NCBI GenBank assembly: GCA_900073065.1
Contig: FJOG01000009.1
Span: 636,267-700,266, forward strand
Direction: 5' to 3'
DNA length: 64,000 nucleotides
Source: Phialocephala subalpina
Lineage: Eukaryota > Ascomycota > Leotiomycetes > Helotiales > Mollisiaceae
In this document: piece by piece, positions 22,199-32,143 of the stretch
Layout of the letters: each line of letters starts with the position of its first letter
Position numbering within the stretch: the first letter of the stretch is position 1
The notes under the pieces: generated by a model
Told to the model about the DNA's origin: nothing
Databases searched by the model: none
The model's input: the letters and a program-made list of their open reading frames with translations, nothing else
Position numbers and translations under genes: made by a program

Positions 22199-23971
22199 AT
22201 TCCTGAATTTGGCTCGATCGATCGTTTCTAAACATTGATCAGCAAAGAGAGTATGTGCTTGAATTTTGGGCGATAGATGTTTCTCTACTTCTGAATCATA
22301 GATGTAGATGCAAACATCTTTGCAATTGTTATTAGACAAATGATGGGATGACGTGATGAATGCACGAATGAATGAGTGCAATGAATGTGCTTTGCCTCTG
22401 TATCCTAAACGCGTGAAATGGTTCCAGTCTCTTGTGCTACATTATCCTCTCAAGTCCTTTCACACTTTCTTCAATTTTGTGCTTCGCTAGACGAAAATGT
22501 CGCGTCGCACGTGTCAAGGCTGAGCGTCCTTCGGTGGACTGAAGAGGCTGGGGCATCCATAATTGAGCTTGACATAAGGGGTTGCATGTTGGACTTGGTG
22601 GCGATTGTATCTCATATGCTTTTGTAGATCGAAAATGTCACGTCAGAAGCATCTAATTTGAGTGTCTTTCAATACGCTGAAGAAGCTGGGACATTAAGAA
22701 TGAGCCTAGGGGAAGCCATTCCAAGTCTGCAGTTTGTAGCCACTGCCCCTTGACTCTCTCGCTTTGTCATGTTCAGAAGTACTCTTTTCTGAACTGGAGA
22801 GATCTTCCGAGCCGCTCGAAGAAAACCCCACAAGGCTTGCACCTTCAAGAAGCTCGAAAGGTAGGCACAATCGGCGACTTGCAGGGAGTTGATCAGCTTC
22901 CTTTCATCGAATTCAGCAAGGGGCAATGAAAACTCTGTTGGATTCTTACAGTACAACAAGGGAAAAGATAGCTTTGATTACTAAAGAGATGTTTCACCGT
23001 GCTTTCTTCAAACGTTTCTTGAAACGATCCTTGGACACTGAGCTTGAACCCAGAGGCGGTCCGAATATTTCTCTGCCAGAAATCCCTGAGAGTTTCACAC
23101 TCGCAAGAAGGATCGTCTTTGTATATCCATTGCTTACCACTTGCCTTTCGTCACACTCTTGTGAGTGTATGGATTAACAATTTGCTGTCTGTCCCAAAGT
23201 CACAGTAAATAACCAAGATCTCCAGCCTCAACACCTCAACTCTTGCAAATGCTCATTCATGCACCAGCTCTCCCATACTTACGAAATGGGGGGCAATATA
23301 TCAAAATGCGCACGAAATTGTCAGCCTGGAGAGCTTGTTGAAGGGTTTGACATTGCAAGCAACAAAAGATGGCAGTTCGTATGGACAACTAATACTCAGC
23401 ACCGATATCCAGACACTTTGTCTGACAACATGTTGAAGTAGGCATTGTGACCTTGTGTATGAGCAGCACAAGCTCATGGCAGAATTGCTCTTTGAAATAG
23501 CATGATTTAACTCTGGCTAGATCGTCCGTATGATGTCCATAGACCAATCACCGAAAGTGGGCATATAGAGCTCTAGATCTTGAGCACTTGCTGGACCATA
23601 GCCACCAAATTCTCATCTGAGTAGCATAGACAATAGAGCGAGACAGTAAAACACCCAGTCAAGTATCACCAAAACGAGAAAGTAAATGCAATTGATCAAG
23701 CGTATTTTGACATATAGACTTCCCCAACCCCCAAAACGCCCTAAAATGCATCGAGCGCCTAGTAGCCTACAAAAGGTACCCATCGCCCTTCAGAGTGTCG
23801 TTCAATACAAGCGGGATCTGATGTTCTCCCGTCCAATCCATCTATGCAACCTGCGCCCTTATACAGGAACAGCTCGGTTCGGCCACCCACCCAAACCTAT
23901 TCTCAACTATGTTCGATTTTCCACGTCCTATGATTTATTATAGGCGTTGCATTCTCCTAAATATGTCATAA
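22199..23971. other. Intergenic, no supported gene
   Basis: Contains a two-copy 138-bp repeat. A minus ORF at 22669-22959 reads smoothly (FSLPLAEFDERKLINSLQ) but lacks an ATG, splice context or homology. Plus ORFs at 22926 and 23259 are equally unsupported. Confidence 0.45.
22481..22756. repeat. Two-copy diverged tandem repeat, 138-bp period
   Basis: CTAGACGAAAATGTCGCGTC near 22487 recurs as GTAGATCGAAAATGTCACGT near 22625. Both are followed by matching GCTGAAGARGCTGGGRCAT-like and ATTGAGC/AATGAGC segments. Identity is moderate. Confidence 0.6.
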
Positions 23972-25696
23972 TCAAGGGCTAGCCCAGCCACCAGCAACAT
24001 CCACCCATTCGGCTAAGCAGGACCCTTGCTTGCCTTCCACATCAACGATATCGGTGTCACATCTACACCTGCACCCAACACCGTTCTCTTTGACAGGATC
24101 CCAAGAATCCCAGTATTCGTCTTCTTCTTTCCGTTTCTTTTCGTCTTTTGTGGTCACCTCCAAGAACGGTGATCGGGGCATTTGACGTGCTGGCGCATTT
24201 GCTGGACAATGCTGGATTGTAGTGTGTCTGTAACCGAAGTCGCGGAAGTAATGGATATCTCGAGGAGCAAGTAGAGCTCCTGCGGCAAGAGAATGGATTG
24301 GTGCGTCACCCCACTGGCAAATGTTAGCTCTGTTTATCTTGAATCCTTGAAATAACTTACTCGCTCCATCCAGAACCCTCCGCTCCTATCCATCATCTGG
24401 AAGAAGTCCTCATACTCCTTGCTTCTGAACCAGCTGAGTCTTGCGATCTCGAAATTCGACCAAAAATGGCACATATTATACTTCTCTCCCTCCATCGCTT
24501 CGGGGTCAATGTCTGGAATCGAGGCACGAGATGGGTCGCCGCGGAGGATTTCTTCTGGCAACGACTGCTTGGCATCTTCTTCTGGGACGTCCTTTGGCTC
24601 TTCGGGCTGAGGCTCTACAAACATTTCCCACAGACCTTGGGAGGTCAAGTTGTTGATTCGTTTGTATGCAGAAGCGTATCGGAAGATGTTGGGCACAGTC
24701 TCCTTCAATTCCTTGACCGCGATTGTGAAACCATATGTCTTATTCGACTCGATCATTCTTAAGAATGGATCACTGTCTCTCGTCAGCACTACAGAAACTA
24801 CCAAAAGGAACAAAACTTACTATGTGATGTCGCAGAAATACTTGATCTCTGGCTCCAGACGCCAGTACCACTCATACTTTGCCAAAAGCTCATGCTTGTA
24901 GAAGAACCTAAACCTTGTCAGCATTTCATGCGCTACGTTGCATAGACTGCACGAACCCTGAGTAGAACCTGCACATGGCATGGTAACTTTCCATGCCACC
25001 ATACATAATCGCAGCATCACCCTGCTTCGCAATACCCTCCTTGGCAACCTTGGGGTCGATCCAATCTGGGAACCCCCACATCTTTGGGTCGATGGTCCCG
25101 AACTCCACGGGAGCACTTGTATAATTCGTGATCGTCTCTTTGAAAGTCGAATTGAACTCCGCATCGTTGAGGAACACATATGGGTAATGATACCATCTGT
25201 TGAAGTGACGCTCGATAGACTTGACGGACTGGATGACACCGTCTAACTCCTTATTTCTCGCTAGCACCACAAATGCTGCATTCGCTCTCGGTTGCGAGGT
25301 ATCAGGTTCTAGACAGCCCGTCACAAAGACTTTGTCATGCTCCTCACTGATTTTCCTATACCGCGAAAAAAGGAATATTAGCCTATCTCTTCCCCAAGAT
25401 CTTCAACGGCTTGGCGTAACGTACCTGATAGCCGGCGGTGCCCCAGCAGGCATTAAGATGCCGACCCCTGATTTAGGATGTCGAACAAACAGCACCAGTA
25501 TCAACACAACGACAATGCAAGGAAACAATAGAACCACGCCGAGAGGTATCGAAATGCTAGAATTTCCCCTTAACCTGAGCGGCCGCCGAAAGAACGCCAG
25601 TCGTGAGGAAGTCTTCGCCTTGGTCTTGACGTCGTCTATAGATGGCAGATTGGGCGACGAAGGCATCCTTTTCAGGACTCGCTGGACAAACCCCAT
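23972..25696 (-). CDS. Alpha-1,2-mannosyltransferase, family GT15 (KRE2/KTR)
   Basis: Five exons (25425-25696, 24957-25355, 24821-24907, 24361-24772, 23972-24313) encode 503 residues. It is a type II membrane protein: a basic cytosolic tail, one anchor at about residues 49-71, a stem and a lumenal catalytic domain. GT15 hallmarks are ANAAFVVLARNKELDG, YPYVFLNDAEF, EYWRLEP-like YEWYWRLEPEIKYFCDI, the split TYDPF, the YNMCHFWSNFEIA nucleotide-sugar/Mn-binding segment and GGFWMERWGDAPIHSLA. These enzymes extend N- and O-linked mannans in the Golgi. Introns are 47-69 bp; intron 2 uses an unusual GTTCGT donor. The C-terminus has a cysteine cluster (GCRCRC) in place of a retention signal. Which KTR paralogue it represents cannot be told here. 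Confidence 0.96.
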
Positions 25697-26720
25697 GATG
25701 CAATGCCGTTCGTGAACTCGTTGGGAGAATGAAATTCTTCGTAATAGGGGGCGAGCGCTGTGCCCCCGTCAATCGAGGCGCGGAAGGACGTAGGTATTAC
25801 AATATGTATCAATAATCGCAGAGTTTGAACGGAAGGAGGTCGGATGCTCTCAAGGAGACCCTATCGATAGGTCTGCGCGATGCTGTAACGAGCGGATGGG
25901 ACGAAGTCCTCGAGAAAGAGCAGTTTGCAATGACGCGTCGGATGGTGAGAGCTTCGCCTTCAGCACTGAGATGCAGCAGACGACTCGAAAGAGATTATGG
26001 CATCCAATGGGATGGAGACAGGATGGTCGTGTTGTCGATATCCAGGACGACGAGGTGTTGGTTTAGGACAGAGGACGTTTGTCTTCTGCGATAGGAGATG
26101 TTGACTTCGGTTAAAAAGCTCTTGGCAGTGAGGAAGTACTCCTACCCCTGGTCCAGAGCTGCGGATTAAAGGCGCCAAATCCTAAAAGCTTGACAGTGCT
26201 CAAATTAAATATTGTTGACTCTGCGTGAAGGGCAATGTGTGTGAATCGCAGAATAGGAGCTGGCATGGATATTCCTGTGTCGTTTCGTATATCATAAGCT
26301 CGAATGTGGAGATGGTACGTATTTTTCCCATTGCTGAGTCCGCAGGTCACCGTAATCAGAGTTCTATTTTCATCGTCATGCTCTTTCTTCCGCTAAACTG
26401 CATCCGCTGTATTTTCCAGCCAGAGTCTATGTTATCGATTGAGGCTGAATCGATCTTGCATTCATCTTGGGCATTGGTTGAGGAGAAATCTCCAACAATT
26501 TTTTAAACTACATATCATATTTCCATCTGCCCTGCCTTCTCGAGCTCTTCAATGCGACCCTGACGACTGTCAGCCCCAACGCTCCGGCAGCCTACTGTAG
26601 CGTCGCTGGGCGATGACATCTCAGCACGTGGAACGAACAGAGCCTCAATCCCAAGCGTCTGCGCTTCTTCGTCTCAAATGAAGTTCTGAGACGCGTCTAC
26701 TAGACATTTCCGCTGCTAAA
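25697..26720. other. Divergent intergenic region between GT15 and DUF4604 genes
   Basis: About 1 kb between two divergent starts. Short ORFs on both strands have no support. No repeat or clear motif. Confidence 0.45.
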
Positions 26721-27227
26721 ATGTCGAAGATCACACCTAAGAATCTCTCGTACGACTCGACCCTCCCACCATTCCTTGCCCGTCTGCAAGCAAACAATAC
26801 ATCTCGAGACGACCGCCATGAGTTTGCAATTGCCCGACCAAAGAGGGCGCGCAATCCGGAAGACGAGGCAGAGGATGAGCCAGTATATTTCGACGAGGAG
26901 AGCGGGGAGACCTTGACGAAAAGCGAGTGGGAGACGAGAGAAGCGGGGAAGGAGGGCGAGAAAGGTGGAGAGAGTGATACAAAAGAGGGGTCCGAGGACG
27001 GTGCCAGCAAGGCAAAGGAGGAGGGGCTGAACAAGAAAGAGAAAGTTGCAGGCATTGGGGTCAGCAAGAAGAGGAAAGTTGGGAAGATTGTCGGTGGTGG
27101 GGAAGAAGATGATACTGCTACTGCTGAAGAGAAGAAAACTCCCAAGCAGGAAAGCAAGAAGGGAGAGAAGGGCAAGTCCGCAAAGAAGGCAAAGAAGATC
27201 AAGTTGAGCTTTGGGGACGACGAATGA
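26721..27227 (+). CDS. DUF4604-domain protein
   Basis: A single exon of 168 residues. The N-terminus (KITPKNLSYDSTLPPFLARL) is the signature of the DUF4604 family. It is followed by a very charged Glu/Lys/Gly-rich region with basic KKRK and KKAKKIK clusters that would act as nuclear localisation signals, and a conserved C-terminal LSFGDDE. Family function is unknown; small basic/acidic nuclear proteins of this kind are found across eukaryotes. The ATG at 26721 follows CTAAA and is the only in-frame start with the motif. Confidence 0.88.
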   Translation: MSKITPKNLSYDSTLPPFLARLQANNTSRDDRHEFAIARPKRARNPEDEAEDEPVYFDEESGETLTKSEWETREAGKEGEKGGESDTKEGSEDGASKAKEEGLNKKEKVAGIGVSKKRKVGKIVGGGEEDDTATAEEKKTPKQESKKGEKGKSAKKAKKIKLSFGDDE

Positions 27228-28264
27228 TGGATCTAGGTGGTACAGACTGGACAAAAGCGGAAATGGAGTTCTGGTTTGATTTAAGATACCCCTGCTGCGA
27301 ATGGATATTTCACACTCATCGCCACCGGTTGCTCTTGCTGTTGTTAGAAAACTAAATGCTTTGCGCCGCTCGTGCTGTTCGGAGGGCAAGGAAGCTAGTC
27401 TTGCAATTTTCAAAGAAATTGGCTCCATCCGGCCTACTTTATTCAAGCCAGTACTTGACAAGGTCGACATTTCTATCCTAGATTAAGATACCTTCTCCCT
27501 GTAATCGTGCGCCTAAAGTAGCACAACCTTTAGCTCGGTTGAACTTGATATCACTAAAGCTTTAGCGAATTCATCTAAATATCAAAAATTCGCGTCGCTT
27601 GTCGGTATCCAATTGGTTCGACGATTACCGAATGGACAGTTTGGGTCGAAGGGGCTAGGACGCGTAGAAGATATCCTGGCAGCATATAATGAGCACTTTT
27701 CTCAAGGGTCCAGAACTAAGAACCGACAGGAGACTAACTGCTGAATGTACAAAGTAGCTATGAGATGATGTGAAGCATAGATTGGTTGAAGCATTTCTTT
27801 AACGATGTTTCTTGCATCACACTTCAAAAATAATGCAAGTCCAAAACATGTCATGATCACGGAGATGGAATAAGCACCTTTCCTGAGTAAAAGTTTCGAA
27901 CTGAGAACCGACACGATCCCGATCGCTGAATGGTATGAAGTGATAATATGAAGAATGGATTATCTGAAGCATTGATTTATAGTGTAATTCCCGCTTATTT
28001 ATGATGTTCTCCAGGTTCTGATTATATTGGTGCTACACCAGGTCTCAATTTTAATTATGGTACTGGAGCTCACAGGTCTTTAGACTGTAGAAGTGCTGGA
28101 ACAGTGTTGAGTAACGCAATCCCATGCCTGTAAACCATTTTATTCACGCCCATGCCAAGTGCTCAATAGATGTGATGAGCCCTAAGCATCTGCCCCATCT
28201 AGATACATATCATCATTAGAATGAGTTTTCGTATCCATCCGGACCCACGTCACGCCAACCCTCA
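27228..28264. other. Intergenic, no supported gene
   Basis: Contains a two-copy 185-bp repeat. Otherwise short ORFs only. Confidence 0.45.
27680..28050. repeat. Two-copy diverged tandem repeat, 185-bp period
   Basis: AACTAAGAACCGACAGGAGA at 27714 recurs as AACTGAGAACCGACACGATC at 27899. The copies share flanking TAAGCAC/TGAGCAC, GCTGAATG and GAAGCATNGATT words. Identity is about 65-70 percent by eye. Confidence 0.6.
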
Positions 28265-28621
28265 CTTAAGCCAGCATAGTCAGCGTCAAAGCATCGATAT
28301 CCATCAAACTGTAACTAGGAAAAAAAGGACGATGCCGTGCCCATTTGCCCTCCTTAACGAAGAACGCCATGATATCAAAGAAGGAAAATAAAACCATTGC
28401 CATGAAAGCTAAATCCAGCCTGCCTGCTATGCCCATGCCATATGAGAACCGATCGAGAGATTCGAGAATTGCATCAAATCATGTTCTAGAAGACTGCAGA
28501 TGAATGGAAGGGAGGCGTAGGAGCCAAGTCCCAACGTCTCAATGCCTCTGGAGATCCAAGTGGTCAGAACGAGTACGTAACCAAGCCTAGCAAGACGATT
28601 AGATATCTTGCTTGCTGTCAT
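28265..28621 (-). other. Possible short membrane-protein exons downstream of TAF14
   Basis: Two minus-strand stretches read like protein. MTASKISNRLARLGYVLVLT starts 16 bp after the TAF14 stop, and a later block contains LAFMAMVLFSFFDIMAFFVK and ends TLTMLA and TAA. They are in different frames and would need an intron, but no good donor lies between them. Hydrophobic segments suggest a small membrane protein. TAF14 3' UTR is the simpler explanation. Confidence 0.25.
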
Positions 28622-28636
28622 CCTTGGGTAGGTTGG

Positions 28637-29581
28637 CTATGTCGCACGGTTTGGTGAGTGGACGAAGTCCCAGAGCATCTTGACCAAGGTGTCTGGCAGA
28701 GTGTACAGGTCGACATGGAACTCTCCCTCTTCTGAATTGTCAGCTTTGCTCAAACATTGAAGTACTGAAATGTCCCCAAGCCAGCAGGGAGTACTCACGT
28801 TCAATATCGTTCTTGGTATACGTCTCCTCCGACTTGTTATCATGAATCATCTGCACAACATGCAACAGATCGTCCTCGCCCAGCTTGACCAACGCCTCAG
28901 CCAACTTCTCCATATCAATACCCTTCTTGCCACCAGACTTAGACTCCTTCTTGATCTTCTTGCCGTTCTCATCACCAACAGGACCAGTTTCCCTAAGGAT
29001 GTTGATGAGAGCAGCAGAGGGATTCTTGAAGGAGACCGTATGCTTCGCCTCATATCGATTCTTCGCGAAGTTGAGGTCGTGCGTAAGAGTGTTCTTGCCG
29101 CCCTTCTCAGTGGAGTACATATCAATTGTCATATCAAACTCTCCCCATCCCTCGTTCTCGCATCGGAAGGGAGGCTCATGGAAGGCTAGAACGGAGCTTG
29201 TCAGCGCTGTAAAATGTGCGTGCGGATTCGAGCGACTCACTTTGGGTGGGATTGGCGAATGAAGGGTGGAGATTGTAGGTCACTTTCGTGAAGGCGTTGG
29301 CAGGCTTTTCATTCCCCATCTCGTCCAGGATGTAGACCTCAATGTTCCAGGACTTCATTGGGAAACCCTCCATCTCAGACGGCTTGTCGCTGTACCACAG
29401 AATCAGCATTGCCCAAACCTCGCAGAAGTAAAGCAGCCTTCACATACATGTTTCTCTGCTCCGTGATGAGCTTCACGGTGCGCTTGATCTGTGCCATAGT
29501 TAGCAGCTGCACAACAAACAATTATTGGGTGCGGAGTAATCTGTGATTGTGGGAAGAGGATATACGTACTTCGGCGACCAT
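28637..29581 (-). CDS. TAF14: YEATS-domain protein Taf14 (TFIID/TFIIF/chromatin remodeller subunit)
   Basis: Five exons (29570-29581, 29448-29488, 29241-29389, 28799-29185, 28637-28731) encode 227 residues. Exon 1 is only 12 bp (MVAE), followed by IKRTVKLITEQRN as in yeast Taf14 (MVATVKRTIRIKTQQ). The YEATS domain has the acyl-lysine pocket region WNIEVYILDEMG, YNLHPSFANP and GWGEFDM. A charged linker leads to the extraterminal-type domain GEFHVDLYTLPDTLVKMLWD, which binds partner peptides. This order distinguishes Taf14 from Yaf9, whose start differs. Taf14 is a shared nuclear subunit of TFIID, TFIIF, NuA3, INO80 and SWI/SNF in yeast. All four introns have GT-AG ends, and the exon total is a multiple of three. 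Confidence 0.94.
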
Positions 29582-30433
29582 CTTGACGGTGTTGAACTTC
29601 TTGATCAAGAATTCGAAAGTGAAGTGAGGAGTTGGGTCGTCGAGCAAGTGGACGAGAATGATGCGACGCGACAAGGAGGTTAATTCGCGGCGTCAAGTCG
29701 ATTGGGCGCGGGAGGTGGGGTTGAGACAGGTCTAGATAGAGTTTAGCTTCCCGAACTCAAAGCTTGCAGGGCTGAGGCAATCACGTGTAGAATAATGTAG
29801 ATGAGAAGAAGGTGTTTGTGCTTCGAGGCTGTACTTGTGTTGTGTTTGTGAAGCCTGAAGAAGGAAGGTATTTAAGGCGAAGAAATCCGATGACGGCTGG
29901 AGCCGCGGTTGGAGCCGTTGAGCTACGGTCCGAGAATAATTCAAGAGATTCACTTTTGTTCTTGTCACGAAGACGATGTGACGGGAATAAAGGTGACGAT
30001 TTCGAGAATGAAGGTGACGGTCATGAGAATGAGGGTGATGGCCACAATAATGAAGGTGACGGTGATCTAGCACAAAGTTCACAACAGACTCGATTTTGGG
30101 GGTGAAAGAGGGACTGCTATTTAGTCTAACTACAATCTCATGCCCAGTCTTACGACCGATGACACCTTTCTCATCCATCCATCCATATCCTCCACCATCA
30201 TCGAGTCTATGATATTATGAATTCCCAGAAAACCGCCAGAAAATGTCCATAGGCCACTTCGAGGGTCATACAAAGGTTGCTTTCTCCGAAAGCATGGGAT
30301 CATATGACAAGGCCAGGGGGGAATGAAGTCTGCAAAACGGGGGGTTTCGTGGCTTTCGTAAAAGGGGTATGTGCTGTGCTGTGACTCGAATCCAGGTTGT
30401 TGAAGTAAAAAGCAGGGGGGAACTCGGATTCTC
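29582..30433. other. TAF14 promoter and RanBP1 3' flank
   Basis: An 852-bp same-strand spacer. It contains a 4 x 21-bp minisatellite (annotated). No gene supported. Confidence 0.5.
29986..30069. repeat. 21-bp minisatellite, four copies
   Basis: Four head-to-tail 21-bp units with consensus AATGAAGGTGACGGTCATGA plus one base span 29986-30069. They lie about 400 bp upstream of the TAF14 start. Confidence 0.85.
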
Positions 30434-31462
30434 TTAGGTAGTCTTGGCGAAGAGAGCCTCGTTGTCTTGCTGAGCCTTGATGAATGCCTCCTTGAAGAGG
30501 TTGGCGTCTGTATCTTATCAGCTTTTGATGCTCACCAACGAAAAAGAGGAGCGTACTCTCAGGGTTGGCAAATCGAATAGCAAGAGTTTGCGCCTCTGGC
30601 TCACCCTCACTGACATCAGCAGCAGCGTTCCACACCCAACTTCGGTCGCTTCCAACGTTGGGAGAAAGCTTCATCTCAGGAACAACTGCACCAGTATTAG
30701 CCTCGTAACCCCACTGTAGCCTCCATAACCAAAAACATACCATAATGGTTGGCGCAGACCTTCAGAGTCTTATCTCTTCGCATAACCAATCTTGTCTTGC
30801 CGTTCTCCTTGTGCTTCAAGAGTCTAACATCACCAGTGCCACGCTCCTTCCACTCGTTTGCCTCACGAACAAACTTGAAGAGCTTTGCGCGCATCTTAAA
30901 TGTCTGCTCCTCAAGCTCCTCGTTGGTCTTAACCTCGACTTTCTCGGTCAAACGGATGACAGGCTCGAAGTGAACATCCTCGGATTCGGGGGCTTCATCC
31001 TATGTCCCAATATATTAGCGCACTTTTTCCTTGCTATATAATATGATCTGTATCTGTTGTGACGTACCTCTGGGTTCTCCTCGGCCTCCTTCTCCTTCTG
31101 AGCCTTTGCAGATCCAGAGTTCTCGCCACGATCCTCATCCTCTACCTTCTCCTTCTTTGGTCCGCCACCGAACATAGAGAAAACATTCTCGGCGACGCCA
31201 GATGCGGCAGTGGTGACGGTTGAGGCGGCAGAGGTAGCAGCGTTTGTGGCCTGCTCAGTCAAAGTCTATCGATCTAAGTCAGCTTCCGATATCCCATAAA
31301 AGCGCAAACAATCTGCCAGTATATAATGAGATAGTTTGCACATACAGCACCAGCGGCAGGAGCTTCCTTGGTCTCTTCCTTCTTCTCGTCGCCATGGAGG
31401 GGCTTGGTTGCCAGGTCGGTCTCGGCGACGTTGAGCTTGGGCTCAGAGCTGGTGTCCGCCAT
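30434..31462 (-). CDS. YRB1: Ran-specific GTPase-binding protein 1 (Yrb1/RanBP1)
   Basis: Five exons (31346-31462, 31068-31265, 30741-30999, 30557-30685, 30434-30507) encode 258 residues. The C-terminal two thirds is a Ran-binding domain: [67 protein letters not shown] and [17 protein letters not shown]. This matches Yrb1/RanBP1, the cytoplasmic co-activator of RanGAP needed to end nuclear export. The first 100 residues are Ala/Thr/Lys/Glu-rich, including an [14 protein letters not shown] stretch, and longer than in yeast Yrb1. Introns 31266-31345, 31000-31067, 30686-30740 and 30508-30556 keep frame. The ATG at 31462 (MADTSSEPK) is the only start. Confidence 0.95.
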
Positions 31463-32143
31463 CTTGATTTAGGTAGGATGGTAAGATGCAATATGGAATG
31501 AAATGGTCGAGAAGGAGTGCGAATTTATCGACCGTAGGATATCGCGGTTGAAGGGCAAGATAATATGAGTTGTCAGGCAAGAGACCCCTCCCGATTTGTT
31601 CTTGTGGATGTTTGCGTCTAACCGAGTTTTTAATCAGCTGCTCGCGCGCGCGATAGCGCCTATCGCCCCCTGAATGTGTACAATACTTTCAGGACCTTTC
31701 AAGTCAACGTAATATCACAATATGAAGGATATTGAAATGCTTTAGCTCGATTTTTCTGAGGTGCAAAATCTCCGTTCATGTCACAGAATCTGGCAAGGTG
31801 TGGGTATTCCAGCCCACAAAGCTTAAATCTCCTTGCTTTCTGCCACCCCTCCATCTGTCCCACCTCTGCGAAGCACAGGCGAAAAAGCACATTCTCATGT
31901 CAGAACCTCCTTAGGGTATGTTGCAATAATCAAAGAACCTATGTTAATCCTGTACACCTAGCCAGATATCTCAGAGCCGAATACTCGAGACCTACCTCCA
32001 GCCGTGTGTGGAGCCATACCCATATCCCATACCGCGCTCATCGAAGCAACTCCCGAAAGCAGATTCGAAATCCTCCCACCGAAACGGACCAAAGCAAGAA
32101 TGCATGTGCCAATACTCCCAACAATCAAACCTATACTAAATAC
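31463..32143. other. RanBP1 promoter and 3' flank of the 885-residue gene
   Basis: No gene supported. A GC-rich palindrome lies about 190 bp upstream of the RanBP1 start (annotated). Confidence 0.5.
31650..31666. promoter_or_regulatory. Palindrome GCGATAG-CGC-CTATCGC in RanBP1 promoter
   Basis: A perfect 7-bp inverted repeat with a 3-bp centre sits at the end of an alternating CG run (31643-31651). It could be a regulator binding site. Which one is not known. Confidence 0.55.

Noticed and set aside
22669..22959. 96-codon minus ORF
   Set aside because: Reads protein-like but overlaps the 138-bp repeat, has no ATG and no splice context.
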